Below, in pieces: positions 25,863-35,515 of a stretch of 64,000 nt of DNA. Positions within the stretch are counted from its first letter, which is position 1, and every line of letters starts with the position of its first letter. The notes below the pieces were generated by a model. That model was not told the DNA's origin. It ran no database searches and saw only the letters and a program-made list of their open reading frames with translations. The position numbers were made by a program, and so were the translations under genes. Source of the DNA: Pseudomonas yangonensis (GTDB lineage: Bacteria > Pseudomonadota > Gammaproteobacteria > Pseudomonadales > Pseudomonadaceae); contig NZ_BLJU01000027.1 in assembly GCF_009932725.1 (NCBI RefSeq), positions 92,529 through 156,528 of the forward strand. The letters run 5' to 3'.

Positions 25863-28624
25863 GGCGTGGCTCCTTTGGTAACAGGGGTGATGCGAAGCAG
25901 GTTGAGCGGAAATTTGGCCAGTGCCGCGGCAAGCGCTATGCCCTGATCCGTGGCGACATGGCAGTCACCGAGCAGGTCCACGGCCTGTCGGGCATGCAGC
26001 TCTTCGGGCAGCACGACGGTGGTATTGCCCCAGCGTTGTGGCGGCACGTGCGGCACATCGTGCTCACCGAGAAGACCGGCGGCCAGCCGCGGCACGATGA
26101 CCAACAGGTGTTCGTCACCCTGGCTGCGCAGGAACGCGAGTACCTGAGCGGCGTGCTCACCCCTGACGCTCAGCGGAAGATAGCTGCCCTGGCTGAACAG
26201 CTGCGGACGCTCGGCGCGCAGCGCCAGGGTGCGTCGGATCAGCCACTGCTTGATGCGTCCGTCCTGCCAATTGGCCAGTTGAGTTGCCGGCGCATCTTCG
26301 GCCTGCAGGGCTGCCAGTCGTGCGGGAAAGTCCACCGGACGGCGATTGTCCGGGTCGACCAGGCTGAAATCCCAGAATTCACAGCCCTGATAGAGATCGG
26401 GCACGCCGGGAGTGGTCATGCGCAGCAGGCATTGCGCAAGGCCGTTCAGGGCTCCGGCCGGCGCGATGGAGGTTACCGTGCTGACCAGTTCGCGACGCAG
26501 CGCCATGCCCTCGGGCTCGACCAGCAGGCGCTTGAGAAAGTCCGCGCAGGCATTTTCGTGCTCGTCATTCGGGGCGCTCCAGGCGCTATTGAGCTTGGCC
26601 TCGCGCAGCGCCTTGCGCTGCCATTCGAGCAGGCGCTGCAGGTAAGCGTCCAGGCCTGCGGCGTCGTCAGCCTGCAGCCCCAGCGGCCAGCTGCCGATCA
26701 GCGCCTGATAGAGAATCGCTTCTTCGCCGCCGTCCGGCGCCTGCTGCACATGGCCGCTGCGCAACGGTTGAGCGAGGCGCTGCCATTCCCGGACACGCTC
26801 GGCGTACCAGGCGGCACGTTCACTGAGCACCGCCAGGCGCGCGCGGCAGTCTTCGCCGCGCTTGTGGTCATGGGTGGCGGTGGCCAGCAGGTTCAGCGGG
26901 TGGTGGACCGCACGCTCGGCGCAGGCCTGATGAAAGTGCTCGATGCTGGCACTGAAATGCTCGGCATCGAAGCCGACGTCATAACGTGACAGCAGTATGC
27001 CGGCGCGATACAGCGCGGTATCTTCCACTGCCTTGGCCGCGGCCGGCGAGGTCAGCTGCTGGAAGCGCGTCAGCGCCTGGGCCCGCAGACGGCGCGCACG
27101 GCCGGGCGGCAGCGCGCGCAGGACGGCACCGCCAAGCCAGTCGTCGAGATGCGGCAGCAAGGGCCAGTCGGCTTCGGCCAGGGTCTGCCGTGCGCCGTCC
27201 AGCGCCTGCTGGAAGAAGCGCCGATCCTGCTGTGAGCGGCCACAGGCCTGGGCATAGGTGCGGTACACCGGAAAATGCACGATCAGCTCGCGCAGCGCGC
27301 GGCGGATCGCGCCCAGGGTCAGGTCGCGCGTATCGATGTCATGGCGGGCGACGTGCAGCAGGCGCTGGGCAACTTCTTCCAGATCACCGGCCAACGAGCC
27401 TTCCAGCACCAGGCGGCGTGCCTGCTGAATTTCCTCCTCGAACGCCGTCGGACGGCCACTGAGCGCTTGCCACAGTTCGCTGAGCGGCAGCTCGCCGTGC
27501 GGGTCGTGCTGCAACAGAGAAACCTGATTCATGAACTCGTAGCCGGTGCTGCCGTCCACCGGCCATTCCTGCGGCAGGTGTTCGCCTGCGCCGAGGATCT
27601 TCTCCACGAAAATGGGGAAGGGCGCGTCACCGCGCAGTTGCCGGACACGACGACGCAAACGGCTGCAATAGGCTCGCGGATTGGCCAGCCCGTCGATATG
27701 GTCGATGCGCAGGCCGTCTATCAGGCCGCGCTCGATCAGTTCGAAGACCTTGGCGTGGGTCTGTTCGAACACCTGCCGATTCTCGGCGCGCAGCGCGCCA
27801 AGCTCGTTGATATCGAAAAAGCGCCGCCAGTTGATGTCATCCGCGGCGGTACGCCAGCTGGCCACGCGGTAATGCTGACGCTCGAGCAGCGCGTGCAGGC
27901 GCTTCTGCGCCGCTTCGTCACTGCCCTGAAAGCCGGCCAGCAGGGAAGGCACCTTGTGCGCCTGAGCGGCCAGTTCTGCGCACAGTTGCTCGGCCTGTGC
28001 CCGGCTGGCGTCATCGTTGCCCAGACGGGCGAAGCGCTGGCCCAGTTCGCGCAGCGCGGCGTCGTCACTGCTGCGCAGGATGCTAGCGTAGCTGGAAGGG
28101 GTCAGCGGCAGACGATGCTCGAAGTGCTGCGCATGAAAGCGCCCGCGCTGCGCATCGAAGTGCAGCTCCAGGGTGCCGTCGCGCAGCGCCGAGCCGTAGT
28201 CGCTGCGCAGGAAGGGCACCAGCAGCTGGCCGCTGAGCAAGGGATCGTGGGATTGCCACTGAATATCGAAGAAGGCCGCATAGGGGCTGCCTTGCCCCCA
28301 TTCCAGCACGTCCAGCCACCAGGGGTTGCCGTCGCCACCAACGGCCATGTGATTGGGCACGATATCCAGGATCAGCCCCATGTCATGGGCGCGCAGGGTG
28401 TTAACCAGCTGCACCAGTGCCTCTTCACCGCCCAGTTCGGGGTTGATCCGGGTCGGATCGATCACGTCATAGCCGTGTTGCGAGCCGGGACGGGCGGTGA
28501 GAATCGGCGAGGCGTACAGGTGGCTGATGCCCAGCTGTGCCAGATAGGGCACCTGAGCTGCAGCGTCGTGCAGGGTGAAATTCTGGTGTAGCTGCAGGCG
28601 CAACGTCGCGCGCAATTCAATCAT
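25859..28624 (-). CDS. treY: Malto-oligosyltrehalose synthase
   Basis: A 921-residue GH13_26 enzyme that rearranges the reducing-end glucose of linear malto-oligosaccharide to an alpha,alpha-1,1 trehalose linkage. Motifs are HLYASPILTARPGSQHGYDV near the N-terminus, GLRIDHIDG with nucleophile Asp308, and FVEKILGAGE with the acid/base Glu. The C-terminal half shows TATHDHKRGEDCRARL. The ATG at 28624 overlaps the malQ stop by eight bases; an earlier read adds eight residues without support. It works with TreZ to release trehalose. Confidence 0.95.
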   Translation of the reverse strand: MIELRATLRLQLHQNFTLHDAAAQVPYLAQLGISHLYASPILTARPGSQHGYDVIDPTRINPELGGEEALVQLVNTLRAHDMGLILDIVPNHMAVGGDGNPWWLDVLEWGQGSPYAAFFDIQWQSHDPLLSGQLLVPFLRSDYGSALRDGTLELHFDAQRGRFHAQHFEHRLPLTPSSYASILRSSDDAALRELGQRFARLGNDDASRAQAEQLCAELAAQAHKVPSLLAGFQGSDEAAQKRLHALLERQHYRVASWRTAADDINWRRFFDINELGALRAENRQVFEQTHAKVFELIERGLIDGLRIDHIDGLANPRAYCSRLRRRVRQLRGDAPFPIFVEKILGAGEHLPQEWPVDGSTGYEFMNQVSLLQHDPHGELPLSELWQALSGRPTAFEEEIQQARRLVLEGSLAGDLEEVAQRLLHVARHDIDTRDLTLGAIRRALRELIVHFPVYRTYAQACGRSQQDRRFFQQALDGARQTLAEADWPLLPHLDDWLGGAVLRALPPGRARRLRAQALTRFQQLTSPAAAKAVEDTALYRAGILLSRYDVGFDAEHFSASIEHFHQACAERAVHHPLNLLATATHDHKRGEDCRARLAVLSERAAWYAERVREWQRLAQPLRSGHVQQAPDGGEEAILYQALIGSWPLGLQADDAAGLDAYLQRLLEWQRKALREAKLNSAWSAPNDEHENACADFLKRLLVEPEGMALRRELVSTVTSIAPAGALNGLAQCLLRMTTPGVPDLYQGCEFWDFSLVDPDNRRPVDFPARLAALQAEDAPATQLANWQDGRIKQWLIRRTLALRAERPQLFSQGSYLPLSVRGEHAAQVLAFLRSQGDEHLLVIVPRLAAGLLGEHDVPHVPPQRWGNTTVVLPEELHARQAVDLLGDCHVATDQGIALAAALAKFPLNLLRITPVTKGATP

Positions 28625-30671
28625 TGCCAGCCTCCCGGCGTACGTCATCTAGGGTGGCCAGGCGCGCACTGGTGGCGGTTTGTTCAAGCAGTTCGCTAGC
28701 CGCCAGCGGATAGCGGCGGCGCCAGTTCGGGTGGATATCGCCAGGTCCGGGCAGGTTGGGTTGCTGCTCCAGGCCGCAGGCGTCCTCCAGCGGCAGCAGC
28801 GCCAGTGGCGCGGGGGTACGACCGACATGTTCTATGCAGGCTTGCAGACAGGCATCGTCATCACCGCCGGCCACCATGCCTTGACGTTCCAGCAGCTGGC
28901 GCAGCGCCACGCGCTCACCGGCACGCTCGGCGTGGTCGCCCTCAAGCAGTTCGGCGTCACGTTGGCCGGCGCGCACCCGCCACTCCAGATCGCGGCCGGC
29001 GAGCCAGCCCTTGATCGTCGGCAGGTCGTGGGTGGTGGTGGTCGCCAGGGCATCGTCGGGCCAGCGCTCGGCCGGGAAGAAGCCGAGGTCGTCCTGCTCG
29101 AACAGCAGCACTCGGGTACCGAGTATGTTGCGTGCGGCGAGCTTGTCGCGCAGCCCCTCGGGCACGGTGCCGAGGTCTTCGCCGATCACCAGTGCCTGAT
29201 GGCGGTGCGACTCCAGAGACAGCAGGCGCAGCAGGTCGTCTAGCGGGTAGCGCAGGTAGGCGCCGTGTTGCGACTCCGCGCCCTGGGGGATCACCCACAG
29301 TCGCTGCAACCCCATCACATGATCGATGCGGATACCGCCGGCGTGTGCCAGGTTGGCTTGGAGCATTTCGATAAAGGCGCGAAAGCCGTGCTGACGCAGG
29401 CCCTGCGGCGAGAAAGCGGCGACGCCCCAGTTCTGCCCCTGGCGATTGAGCACGTCTGGCGGGGCACCGACCGTGACTCGCGGCAGCAGTTCGTCCTGGC
29501 GCGACCAGGCCTGGCTGCCGGCGCAGTCGGCGCCCACCGCCAGATCGGCGATCAGGCCGATGCCCATACCGGCGCCGCTGGCACTGGCCTGGGCCGTTTC
29601 CAGGCCGTGGGCGATCAACCATTGGCAAAAGGCATGAAAGCCCAGCTCATCGGCATGCTCGAGGGCGAAACGGGTCACCGCGCCCTGAACCGGGTTGCGC
29701 AGGGTATCGGGCCAGGTACGCCAGTCGCCGCTGGCGCCATCGCGCAGGCGCTGCGCATGGATGGCCTCGAAGCAGCAATGTTGCTCGAGAGCTTCGCCGC
29801 CAGCTGCGCGAAATGCGTCGAAACGCGTTTGCAGCTGCCCGGGGTTCTGGCAGAAGTCCGCGTACAACTGGCGCAACAGACGCTGACGGGTGGCAGCCGC
29901 GGCGGGCCAGTCGATCAGCTCCAGTGACTCCAGGCGCGTCATTTCGCGGTGCACCCCGGCGGCCTGTATGGCGCGTCTGACGCGCTCCTCACCCAGCAGG
30001 GTGACCGGGGCGGCGTACAGCGTATTGAAGAACAGGCGGCTGGACGGCGAGTAGGGGCCGTAACTGTGCAGATCGGCGCTGAATTGCGCGTGCACCGGGC
30101 TCAGGCCAATGGCATCGGCACCGTGATTGGCTGCATGCTTGGCCAGGTCGGCCACCGCCAGGGTATCGCCCAGCCCGCCGTCGCCAGCGCGGCGCAGGCC
30201 ATAGAGCTGGGCGGTCAGCCCCCAGATGCGTGGTTTGCCGCACAGCTCCTGCACCGACATGCAGGCCTGGGGGGCCACCGCAAGCGCGTGCCGAGTGTCG
30301 CGAATTTCCAGCTGGTAGTAACCAGGCTGCTGCTGGCCCGGCAGGCGACCATCCTGATCGAGTCGCCCCTCGCTGACGTTGCCTTGCTCGTCGGTCAGCC
30401 GGTAGGGGCTCTCGGCCGGGTATAAGGCGAGGGCCAGTGGCTGGCCCTGGTCCTGCAGGAGCAGGTTGGAATCTTCCGGCACATGCTGGCGGTGCACCAA
30501 CGAGGTCAGGCTTTCACGCAGCTGTTCGGGGCTTTGCGCGGGGTAGCCCAGCGCTTCCAGCAGGTTGCGTTGCGCCTCCGGAGTGACGCGTTGCGGCTGG
30601 CCATAGGCATCGATCCAGTCGACGCTGATCTCCGCAGCCTGAGCCAGTTCGGCCAGTAGTTGATCGCTCAT
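28617..30671 (-). CDS. malQ: 4-alpha-glucanotransferase (amylomaltase)
   Basis: A 684-residue GH77 enzyme that disproportionates alpha-1,4-glucans, moving glucanyl units between chains and releasing glucose. The barrel has GIRIDHVMGLQR with nucleophile Asp450, IGEDLGTVPEGL with the acid/base Glu, and THDLPTIKGW. The N-terminal region (about 1-160) is the extension found in enterobacterial-type MalQ. The start is decided by the ATGA overlap with the treZ stop at 30668-30671; a 99-residue longer read is not credible. It probably sizes chains for TreY and GlgP. Confidence 0.94.
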   Translation of the reverse strand: MSDQLLAELAQAAEISVDWIDAYGQPQRVTPEAQRNLLEALGYPAQSPEQLRESLTSLVHRQHVPEDSNLLLQDQGQPLALALYPAESPYRLTDEQGNVSEGRLDQDGRLPGQQQPGYYQLEIRDTRHALAVAPQACMSVQELCGKPRIWGLTAQLYGLRRAGDGGLGDTLAVADLAKHAANHGADAIGLSPVHAQFSADLHSYGPYSPSSRLFFNTLYAAPVTLLGEERVRRAIQAAGVHREMTRLESLELIDWPAAAATRQRLLRQLYADFCQNPGQLQTRFDAFRAAGGEALEQHCCFEAIHAQRLRDGASGDWRTWPDTLRNPVQGAVTRFALEHADELGFHAFCQWLIAHGLETAQASASGAGMGIGLIADLAVGADCAGSQAWSRQDELLPRVTVGAPPDVLNRQGQNWGVAAFSPQGLRQHGFRAFIEMLQANLAHAGGIRIDHVMGLQRLWVIPQGAESQHGAYLRYPLDDLLRLLSLESHRHQALVIGEDLGTVPEGLRDKLAARNILGTRVLLFEQDDLGFFPAERWPDDALATTTTHDLPTIKGWLAGRDLEWRVRAGQRDAELLEGDHAERAGERVALRQLLERQGMVAGGDDDACLQACIEHVGRTPAPLALLPLEDACGLEQQPNLPGPGDIHPNWRRRYPLAASELLEQTATSARLATLDDVRREAGND

Positions 30672-32422
30672 CGGGCGGGCTCCAGGGTGACCAGGACGCT
30701 GCGCGGCGGCAGTTGCGCCTGGCGTAGGTCGGCATCGTCGATTCGCAGCGTGTACAGGCGCTCGCCGTGCATGGCATCTGCAGGCAGGGACACGGCGCTG
30801 CTGCCCAGATTGATGGCGATGTTCAGCGCTGGCCCGTTGCCCAGCCGCCAGCGCGCCAGCACGGCGCCGTCGCCCAGTACCTGTGCGCCGAGGCTGCGCG
30901 CTTCCCGCAAGCCCGGCAGCAAGCGGCTGTGGCGCACCTGCAGAAGGCCGCGATAGAAGGCCAGCCACTCACGTTGCTCGGGCTCCAGCGCCGGTGCCAG
31001 GTCCGGCTGCGAACGCTGAAAGCTGGCCTCGGCATTGGGATCTGCGATGGCCTCGCGGCTGTGCGCGGAATTGAACTGGGAGAAGTCGGCGAACTCGTTG
31101 CGCCGCCCTTCGCGCACGGCATTGGCCAATTCATCGTGGTAATCGGTGAAGAACAGGAACGGTCGCTTGCTGCCCCATTCCTCTCCCATGAACAGCAGCG
31201 GCACCATCGGGCACAGCAGCATCAGCACCGTCGCGGCCTTGAGCGCGTCGCTGTCGGCGAGCAGCGTCAGGCGTTCGCCAAAGGCGCGGTTGCCCACCTG
31301 GTCGTGGTTCTGGAGAAACAGCACGAAAGCATGCGGTGGCAGATCGGCACTGGGCTCGCCGCGTGGCTGGCCGTGACGATTGGCCTGGCCCTGATAGACG
31401 AAGCCCTGCTCCAGGCAGGTGGCCAGCTTGCGCGTCGGCGCCTGGGCGTAATCGGCGTAGTAGCTTTCGTTCTCGAAGGTGAGCAGCGCATGCAGGGTGT
31501 TGTGGCCGTCGTCGTTCCACTGCGCATCGAAGCCATCGCGCAACAGATGCGCGGCGTTGTGCTCGTTCTCCAGCACCAGGTGAACCTGGCGTTGTTGCGG
31601 CACTGCCGAGCGCACGCGCGCTGCCAGCTCCTTGAGAAAGTCGTCATCGTCGATGGCGTGCACGGCATCCAGGCGCAGGCCGTCGACGCGATAATCCAGC
31701 AACCACATCAGGGCGTTTTCGCAGAAGAAGTCGCGCACCTGCGGTCGGCTGAAATCAATGGCCGCGCCCCAGGGCGTGATGCGCTCCTCGTGGAAGAACT
31801 GCCGCGCGTAAACGCCCAGATAATTGCCGTCGGGGCCGAAGTGGTTGTAGACCACGTCGACGAACACCATCAGGCCATGGGAATGGGCGCTGTCGATCAG
31901 CTGCTTGAGTTCTTCGGGCGTGCCGTAGGGGTTGGCCGGGGCGAAAGGCAGCACACCATCGTAGCCCCAGTTGCGCGCCCCGGAGAAGGCATTGAGAGGC
32001 ATCAGCTGCAAGGCGGTGACGCCCAGATCGGCCAGGTGCGGCAGATGCTCGATGACCTGTTGGAAACCTCCGGACAGGCCCACGTGTAGTTCGTACAGCA
32101 CTGTCTCGTGCCAGGGGCGACCGTTCCACTCAGGGTGATGCCAGAGGTAGGCCGAATGGTCGACCACCTGGCTGAAACCATGCACGTCCTCGACCTGTCG
32201 GCGCGAGGCCGGATCCGGAACCGACCACTGACCGTCGATACGGTAGCGATAGCGGGTATCGGCCGGGCACTCCAGCAGTGCCACGAACCAGCCGTCTTCC
32301 TGCGCCTGCATCGGTTGCAACCCACCGTCCTGCAGTTCCACATCCACTTGGCTGCTGCTGGGCGCCCAAAGGGCGAAGCGCACGCGTCCATCGGCCAGTG
32401 GCCGGGCTCCATGGCTGTACAT
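30668..32422 (-). CDS. treZ: Malto-oligosyltrehalose trehalohydrolase
   Basis: A 584-residue GH13_10 hydrolase that cuts the bond next to the trehalosyl end made by TreY, releasing trehalose. An N-terminal CBM48-like domain (about 1-95) precedes the barrel. The nucleophile is Asp252 in GLRLDAVHAI, the acid/base Glu is in LVLENEHNA, and the third Asp is in QNHDQVGNRA. The ATG at 32422 shares one base with the glgA stop (TGATG); a TTG at 32425 is possible. It is coupled to malQ at its 3' end. Confidence 0.95.
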   Translation of the reverse strand: MYSHGARPLADGRVRFALWAPSSSQVDVELQDGGLQPMQAQEDGWFVALLECPADTRYRYRIDGQWSVPDPASRRQVEDVHGFSQVVDHSAYLWHHPEWNGRPWHETVLYELHVGLSGGFQQVIEHLPHLADLGVTALQLMPLNAFSGARNWGYDGVLPFAPANPYGTPEELKQLIDSAHSHGLMVFVDVVYNHFGPDGNYLGVYARQFFHEERITPWGAAIDFSRPQVRDFFCENALMWLLDYRVDGLRLDAVHAIDDDDFLKELAARVRSAVPQQRQVHLVLENEHNAAHLLRDGFDAQWNDDGHNTLHALLTFENESYYADYAQAPTRKLATCLEQGFVYQGQANRHGQPRGEPSADLPPHAFVLFLQNHDQVGNRAFGERLTLLADSDALKAATVLMLLCPMVPLLFMGEEWGSKRPFLFFTDYHDELANAVREGRRNEFADFSQFNSAHSREAIADPNAEASFQRSQPDLAPALEPEQREWLAFYRGLLQVRHSRLLPGLREARSLGAQVLGDGAVLARWRLGNGPALNIAINLGSSAVSLPADAMHGERLYTLRIDDADLRQAQLPPRSVLVTLEPAR

Positions 32423-33957
32423 CAACGCAGGGCCCGACGGGCGCTGACCTGGCTCAGCAGGCTCTGGAACAGCCGGTCATACGGCTGCACCGACTGCCGC
32501 CAGTAGAGCGGTGAACGCATCGCCTGGCAGCGCATGGCCTCCAGCAGTTCGGGGTGCTCGAAGACCTGCAGCGCGCGGTCGATGGCTTCGCGGTAAGCAT
32601 CGGCGTGCGGGGCATCGAAGAGAAAGCCGTTGACGCCGTCCTCGATGGTGTCGGCCAGACCGCCGGTGCAACGCGCGATGGGCAGCGAGGCATAACGCTG
32701 GGCGTACATCTGGCTGAGGCCGCAGGGCTCGAAGCGCGAAGGCATGAGCAGGAAATCGCTGCCGGCATACAGACGCCGCGCATCGCTCTCGTTGAATCCG
32801 ATATGCACCCCGATGCGACCAGGGTGACGCCGGCCGAGCTCCGCCATGGCGGCTTCCAGCGCCGGCTCGCCCTGGCCGATCACGCCGATGCGCCCGCCGC
32901 GGGCAACGATGTGCTCGGCCACTTCCAGGGTCAGATCTATACCTTTCTGCTGCACCAGGCGCGACACCACTGCGAACAGGGGGCCGTCGGCGTCGAGATT
33001 CAGCCAGCGCTGAACGTACTCGGTATTGGCCTGTTTGCCGGCCCAGTCACCTGCACTGAAACCCTGCTGCAGGTGCGGGTCACTTTCGGGCTGCCAGCTT
33101 TCGTCGATACCGTTGGCGATGCCGCTGAGCTGATTGGCCAGTACCTTGGCCCGCAGCAGGCCGTCCAGGCCGCAGCCCTGTTCCGGCGTGGTGATTTCCC
33201 GGGCGTAGCGGCGGCTCACTGTGGTCACGTGCTGGGCGTAGGCGATACCGGCCTTGAGGAACGACAGCTGGCCATAGAACTCCAGGCCGTCGACGCCGCA
33301 GGCAGACTCGGGTATTGCCAGCTCACTGGCGCAGCGCATGTCGCACAGCCCCTGATAGGCCAGGTTGTGAATCGTCAGCACCGCCGGCGCGCTGGCCTGG
33401 CGCCAGGCCATGTAGGCCGGAGCCAGCGCCGCGGGCCAGTCGTTGGCGTGTACCAGATCCGGACGCCACTGGATGCCGGCATCGCCGGTGGCGATTTCCG
33501 CGGCGGCCAGGCCGAGGCGGGCGAAACGAATGTGGTTGTCGGCCCAGTCGCGTCCCTGTGCATCGACGTAGGGCGAACCGTCGCGCTCGTACAAGGCGCT
33601 GTTGAGCAGTACGTAGACGATCAACCCATCGGCCAGATCCATGCGCCCGATCTGGCAGGGCGGCAGGGCGGCCACGCCTGGCAATTGCCCTACGATGCGG
33701 ATCGGTCGACCGCTCTCCACGACCTTGCGATAGCCGGGAATCAGCAGGCGCATGTCGTGTTGTGGCGACAGCGCGCGAGGCAGCGCGGCCGAGACGTCGC
33801 CCAGCCCGCCGCACTTGATCAGGTCGGCGAACTCCGAGGTGACGAACAGCACGCGCTTGCGCTCGGGATGCTCGCTGTGCATCTGCAGGGGAGGCTTGGC
33901 GGCGGCGCAGAACGTGGGTGTGGACGGAATATGTGCGGAGGCTGCAGCACTTGCCAT
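32422..33957 (-). CDS. glgA: Glycogen (starch) synthase
   Basis: A 511-residue GT5 synthase that extends alpha-1,4-glucan from ADP-glucose (or UDP-glucose in some organisms). The N-terminal KxGGL donor motif is KCGGLGDV at about residue 45-52. The C-terminal domain has SRFEPCGLSQMYAQRY and CTGGLADTIED. An N-terminal extension of about 30 residues precedes the usual start. The ATG at 33957 has GGAGA upstream; a TTG 12 bases earlier does not. It is first in its operon, behind an ECF-type promoter. No glgC is present in this window. Confidence 0.94.
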   Translation of the reverse strand: MASAAASAHIPSTPTFCAAAKPPLQMHSEHPERKRVLFVTSEFADLIKCGGLGDVSAALPRALSPQHDMRLLIPGYRKVVESGRPIRIVGQLPGVAALPPCQIGRMDLADGLIVYVLLNSALYERDGSPYVDAQGRDWADNHIRFARLGLAAAEIATGDAGIQWRPDLVHANDWPAALAPAYMAWRQASAPAVLTIHNLAYQGLCDMRCASELAIPESACGVDGLEFYGQLSFLKAGIAYAQHVTTVSRRYAREITTPEQGCGLDGLLRAKVLANQLSGIANGIDESWQPESDPHLQQGFSAGDWAGKQANTEYVQRWLNLDADGPLFAVVSRLVQQKGIDLTLEVAEHIVARGGRIGVIGQGEPALEAAMAELGRRHPGRIGVHIGFNESDARRLYAGSDFLLMPSRFEPCGLSQMYAQRYASLPIARCTGGLADTIEDGVNGFLFDAPHADAYREAIDRALQVFEHPELLEAMRCQAMRSPLYWRQSVQPYDRLFQSLLSQVSARRALR

Positions 33958-34060
33958 GTCTCTCTCCAATTGGGGTGAACCTGAGGACGACTCGCCTGCT
34001 TGGCGAGGGCCTTTGGAGGAGCGCGATGAACATGATCGGAAATCTCCCCCGTACCCTTTT

Positions 34061-34088
34061 CCTGACGGGGCGACTGCGACAAAGGTTC
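34061..34088 (-). promoter_or_regulatory. ECF-type promoter of the glgA operon
   Basis: On the minus strand an A-tract and GGTCGAACCTTT, a 19-nt spacer from GAAC, then TCAGG, about 100 nt before glgA. It lies back to back with the pncC site at 34126. Confidence 0.58.
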
Positions 34089-34125
34089 GACCTTTTTTTA
34101 ACAGGCAAGCGCAACGTGAAACATT

Positions 34126-34153
34126 GAACTTAACGCACGGCTGACGCTTCCAC
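34126..34153 (+). promoter_or_regulatory. ECF-type promoter for the pncC-like gene
   Basis: ATTGAACTT, a 19-nt spacer from GAAC, then TCCAC, 33 nt before the ATG at 34187. Full GAACTT with the 17-nt AlgU-type spacing. Confidence 0.55.
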
Positions 34154-34186
34154 AGAGCTCACGGTTAGCGTCGAGGAGAACTGCAG

Positions 34187-34669
34187 ATGCACAGCATCGA
34201 GCAGGTGGTTAATTTTCTGAGCAAATACAAACTGCGCCTGGCGACCGCCGAGTCCTGCACGGCCGGCCTGATCAGTTCACTGGTGGCGGACGTTCCCGGC
34301 AGCGGCCAGGTGCTCGACTGCGCATTCGTGACCTATTCGCCGCAGGCCAAGCAACGCTGCCTTGGCGTCAACCCGGAGACGATCGAGCGCTTTGGCCTTA
34401 CCAGCGAAGAGGTCGCGCGGGAAATGGCGCTCGGCGCCCTGCAGCGCAGCGATGCCGATATCGTGCTGGCCAACACCGGGCTGGCGGAAGCGGAAGGGGA
34501 TATGGATGGCGTGCAGTGCATTGCCTGTGCAATCCGTCTCGACCAGCACCAGGGCATTGTCAGTGAAACGGTGCAGTTCAGCGGTTCTCGCAATGAAGTG
34601 CGCGAAGAGGCGGCGCGCTATGCCTTGATGCAACTGTCCTACTACTACGAACGCCTGCGCCAGGTCTGA
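34187..34669 (+). CDS. pncC: CinA C-terminal family nicotinamide-nucleotide amidohydrolase
   Basis: A 160-residue stand-alone CinA C-terminal domain. These enzymes deamidate nicotinamide mononucleotide to nicotinate mononucleotide in NAD recycling. Motifs are ATAESCTAGLISSLVADVPGS, here with the AESCT active-site block, FVTYSPQAKQRCLGV and ANTGLAEAEGD. The expected GPGG-type motif is changed to LAEAEGD, so this may be a divergent paralogue with altered activity. GAGGAG precedes the ATG. It diverges from glgA, and a strong hairpin follows. Confidence 0.8.
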   Translation: MHSIEQVVNFLSKYKLRLATAESCTAGLISSLVADVPGSGQVLDCAFVTYSPQAKQRCLGVNPETIERFGLTSEEVAREMALGALQRSDADIVLANTGLAEAEGDMDGVQCIACAIRLDQHQGIVSETVQFSGSRNEVREEAARYALMQLSYYYERLRQV

Positions 34670-34677
34670 TCGCCAAC

Positions 34678-34707
34678 CCTGCCGGACCGCATAAGCGGCC
34701 CGGCAGG
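34678..34707. terminator. Bidirectional terminator hairpin
   Basis: A 13-bp stem with one mismatch and a 4-nt loop (CCTGCCGG-A-CCGC, ATAA, GCGG-C-CCGGCAGG), between the convergent pncC-like and DUF4142 genes. Confidence 0.75.
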
Positions 34708-34714
34708 TGAGCGA

Positions 34715-35239
34715 TCACTCTTCCGGCAACTGACCGTTGATCTGCTCGGCACGCTGCAGATGCTGCTCAAGCTTGGGCAGGGTTTCGCGCGCGAAGGCGG
34801 CGATTTCCTCGTCGTCGGCATTCACGCCACGACGAAACAGCTCGATGGTTTCGCGGTGGGCGACCACCTGGTTGTTCATGTAAGCCTTGTCGAAACTCGC
34901 CTCACCGCGCATTTTCAACACCATGGCCTTGGCCTGGTTGAGCAGTTCGGCGTCGTCAGATACTTCCATATCCTTGCTCTTGGCCAGATCGGCCAGTTTT
35001 TGATTCGCCTGACGGTGATCGTCGATCATCATCTGAGCGAAGCCCTTGACCGTTTCGTTCTGCGATTTTTCCAAAGCCAGCTTGGCCGTTTCGATCTCGG
35101 CGACGCCCTTCGCCGAAGCCTCCTCGACGAACTCTTCGCTGCTGATCGACTCAGCCTGATTGGCAGCCTGCAGGCTGGTGATGGTGCAAACGGCGAAGGC
35201 GGCAGCGGCCAACAGGGCCATTGGTTTCAATAGGTGCAT
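34715..35239 (-). CDS. DUF4142 periplasmic ferritin-like protein
   Basis: A 174-residue exported protein. Residues 1-24 are a signal peptide (KPMALLAAAAFAVCTITSLQA). The rest is a four-helix DUF4142 domain with TAKLALEKSQNETVKGFAQM, MIDDHRQANQKL and AHRETIELFRRG. The family has a ferritin-like fold, but whether it binds metal is unclear. The ATG at 35239 has GGAGG 8 nt upstream; a longer read adds nine residues. It diverges from katE, and both carry ECF-type promoters. Confidence 0.82.
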   Translation of the reverse strand: MHLLKPMALLAAAAFAVCTITSLQAANQAESISSEEFVEEASAKGVAEIETAKLALEKSQNETVKGFAQMMIDDHRQANQKLADLAKSKDMEVSDDAELLNQAKAMVLKMRGEASFDKAYMNNQVVAHRETIELFRRGVNADDEEIAAFARETLPKLEQHLQRAEQINGQLPEE

Positions 35240-35270
35240 GTTCGATCCTCCAGGGTGGGTGTTCACAGGG

Positions 35271-35298
35271 GTAGAAGGGCCTGGCGCCGACGAAGTTC
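35271..35298 (-). promoter_or_regulatory. ECF-type promoter for the DUF4142 gene
   Basis: On the minus strand TCCTGAACTT, a 19-nt spacer from GAAC, then TCTAC, about 30 nt before the gene. The -35 is perfect and the -10 ends in C. Confidence 0.58.
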
Positions 35299-35379
35299 AG
35301 GACAAATTTGCTTCAGCGAAACCGCCTCACCACAAGCGAAACGGTCGAAAGCCACTGCCTGCATAAGAAAATTCAAGTC

Positions 35380-35407
35380 GAACGGAACAGCCACCGCTTG
35401 CCTCAAA
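35380..35407 (+). promoter_or_regulatory. ECF-type promoter for katE
   Basis: AGTCGAACGG, a 19-nt spacer from GAAC, then TCAAA, which equals the RpoE-type -10. About 110 nt before the katE ATG. In many Pseudomonas katE is also RpoS-dependent, so a second promoter is possible. Confidence 0.55.
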
Positions 35408-35515
35408 AATTACCCGTGGCGACGTGTCGTCGCCTGCGTGGCCGCCATGCCTGGCATGGCCACCGACAACCAAGCGCGCGGTCCTATGCGTGCCTCCAAC
35501 AGCCGGGAGTAGCCG

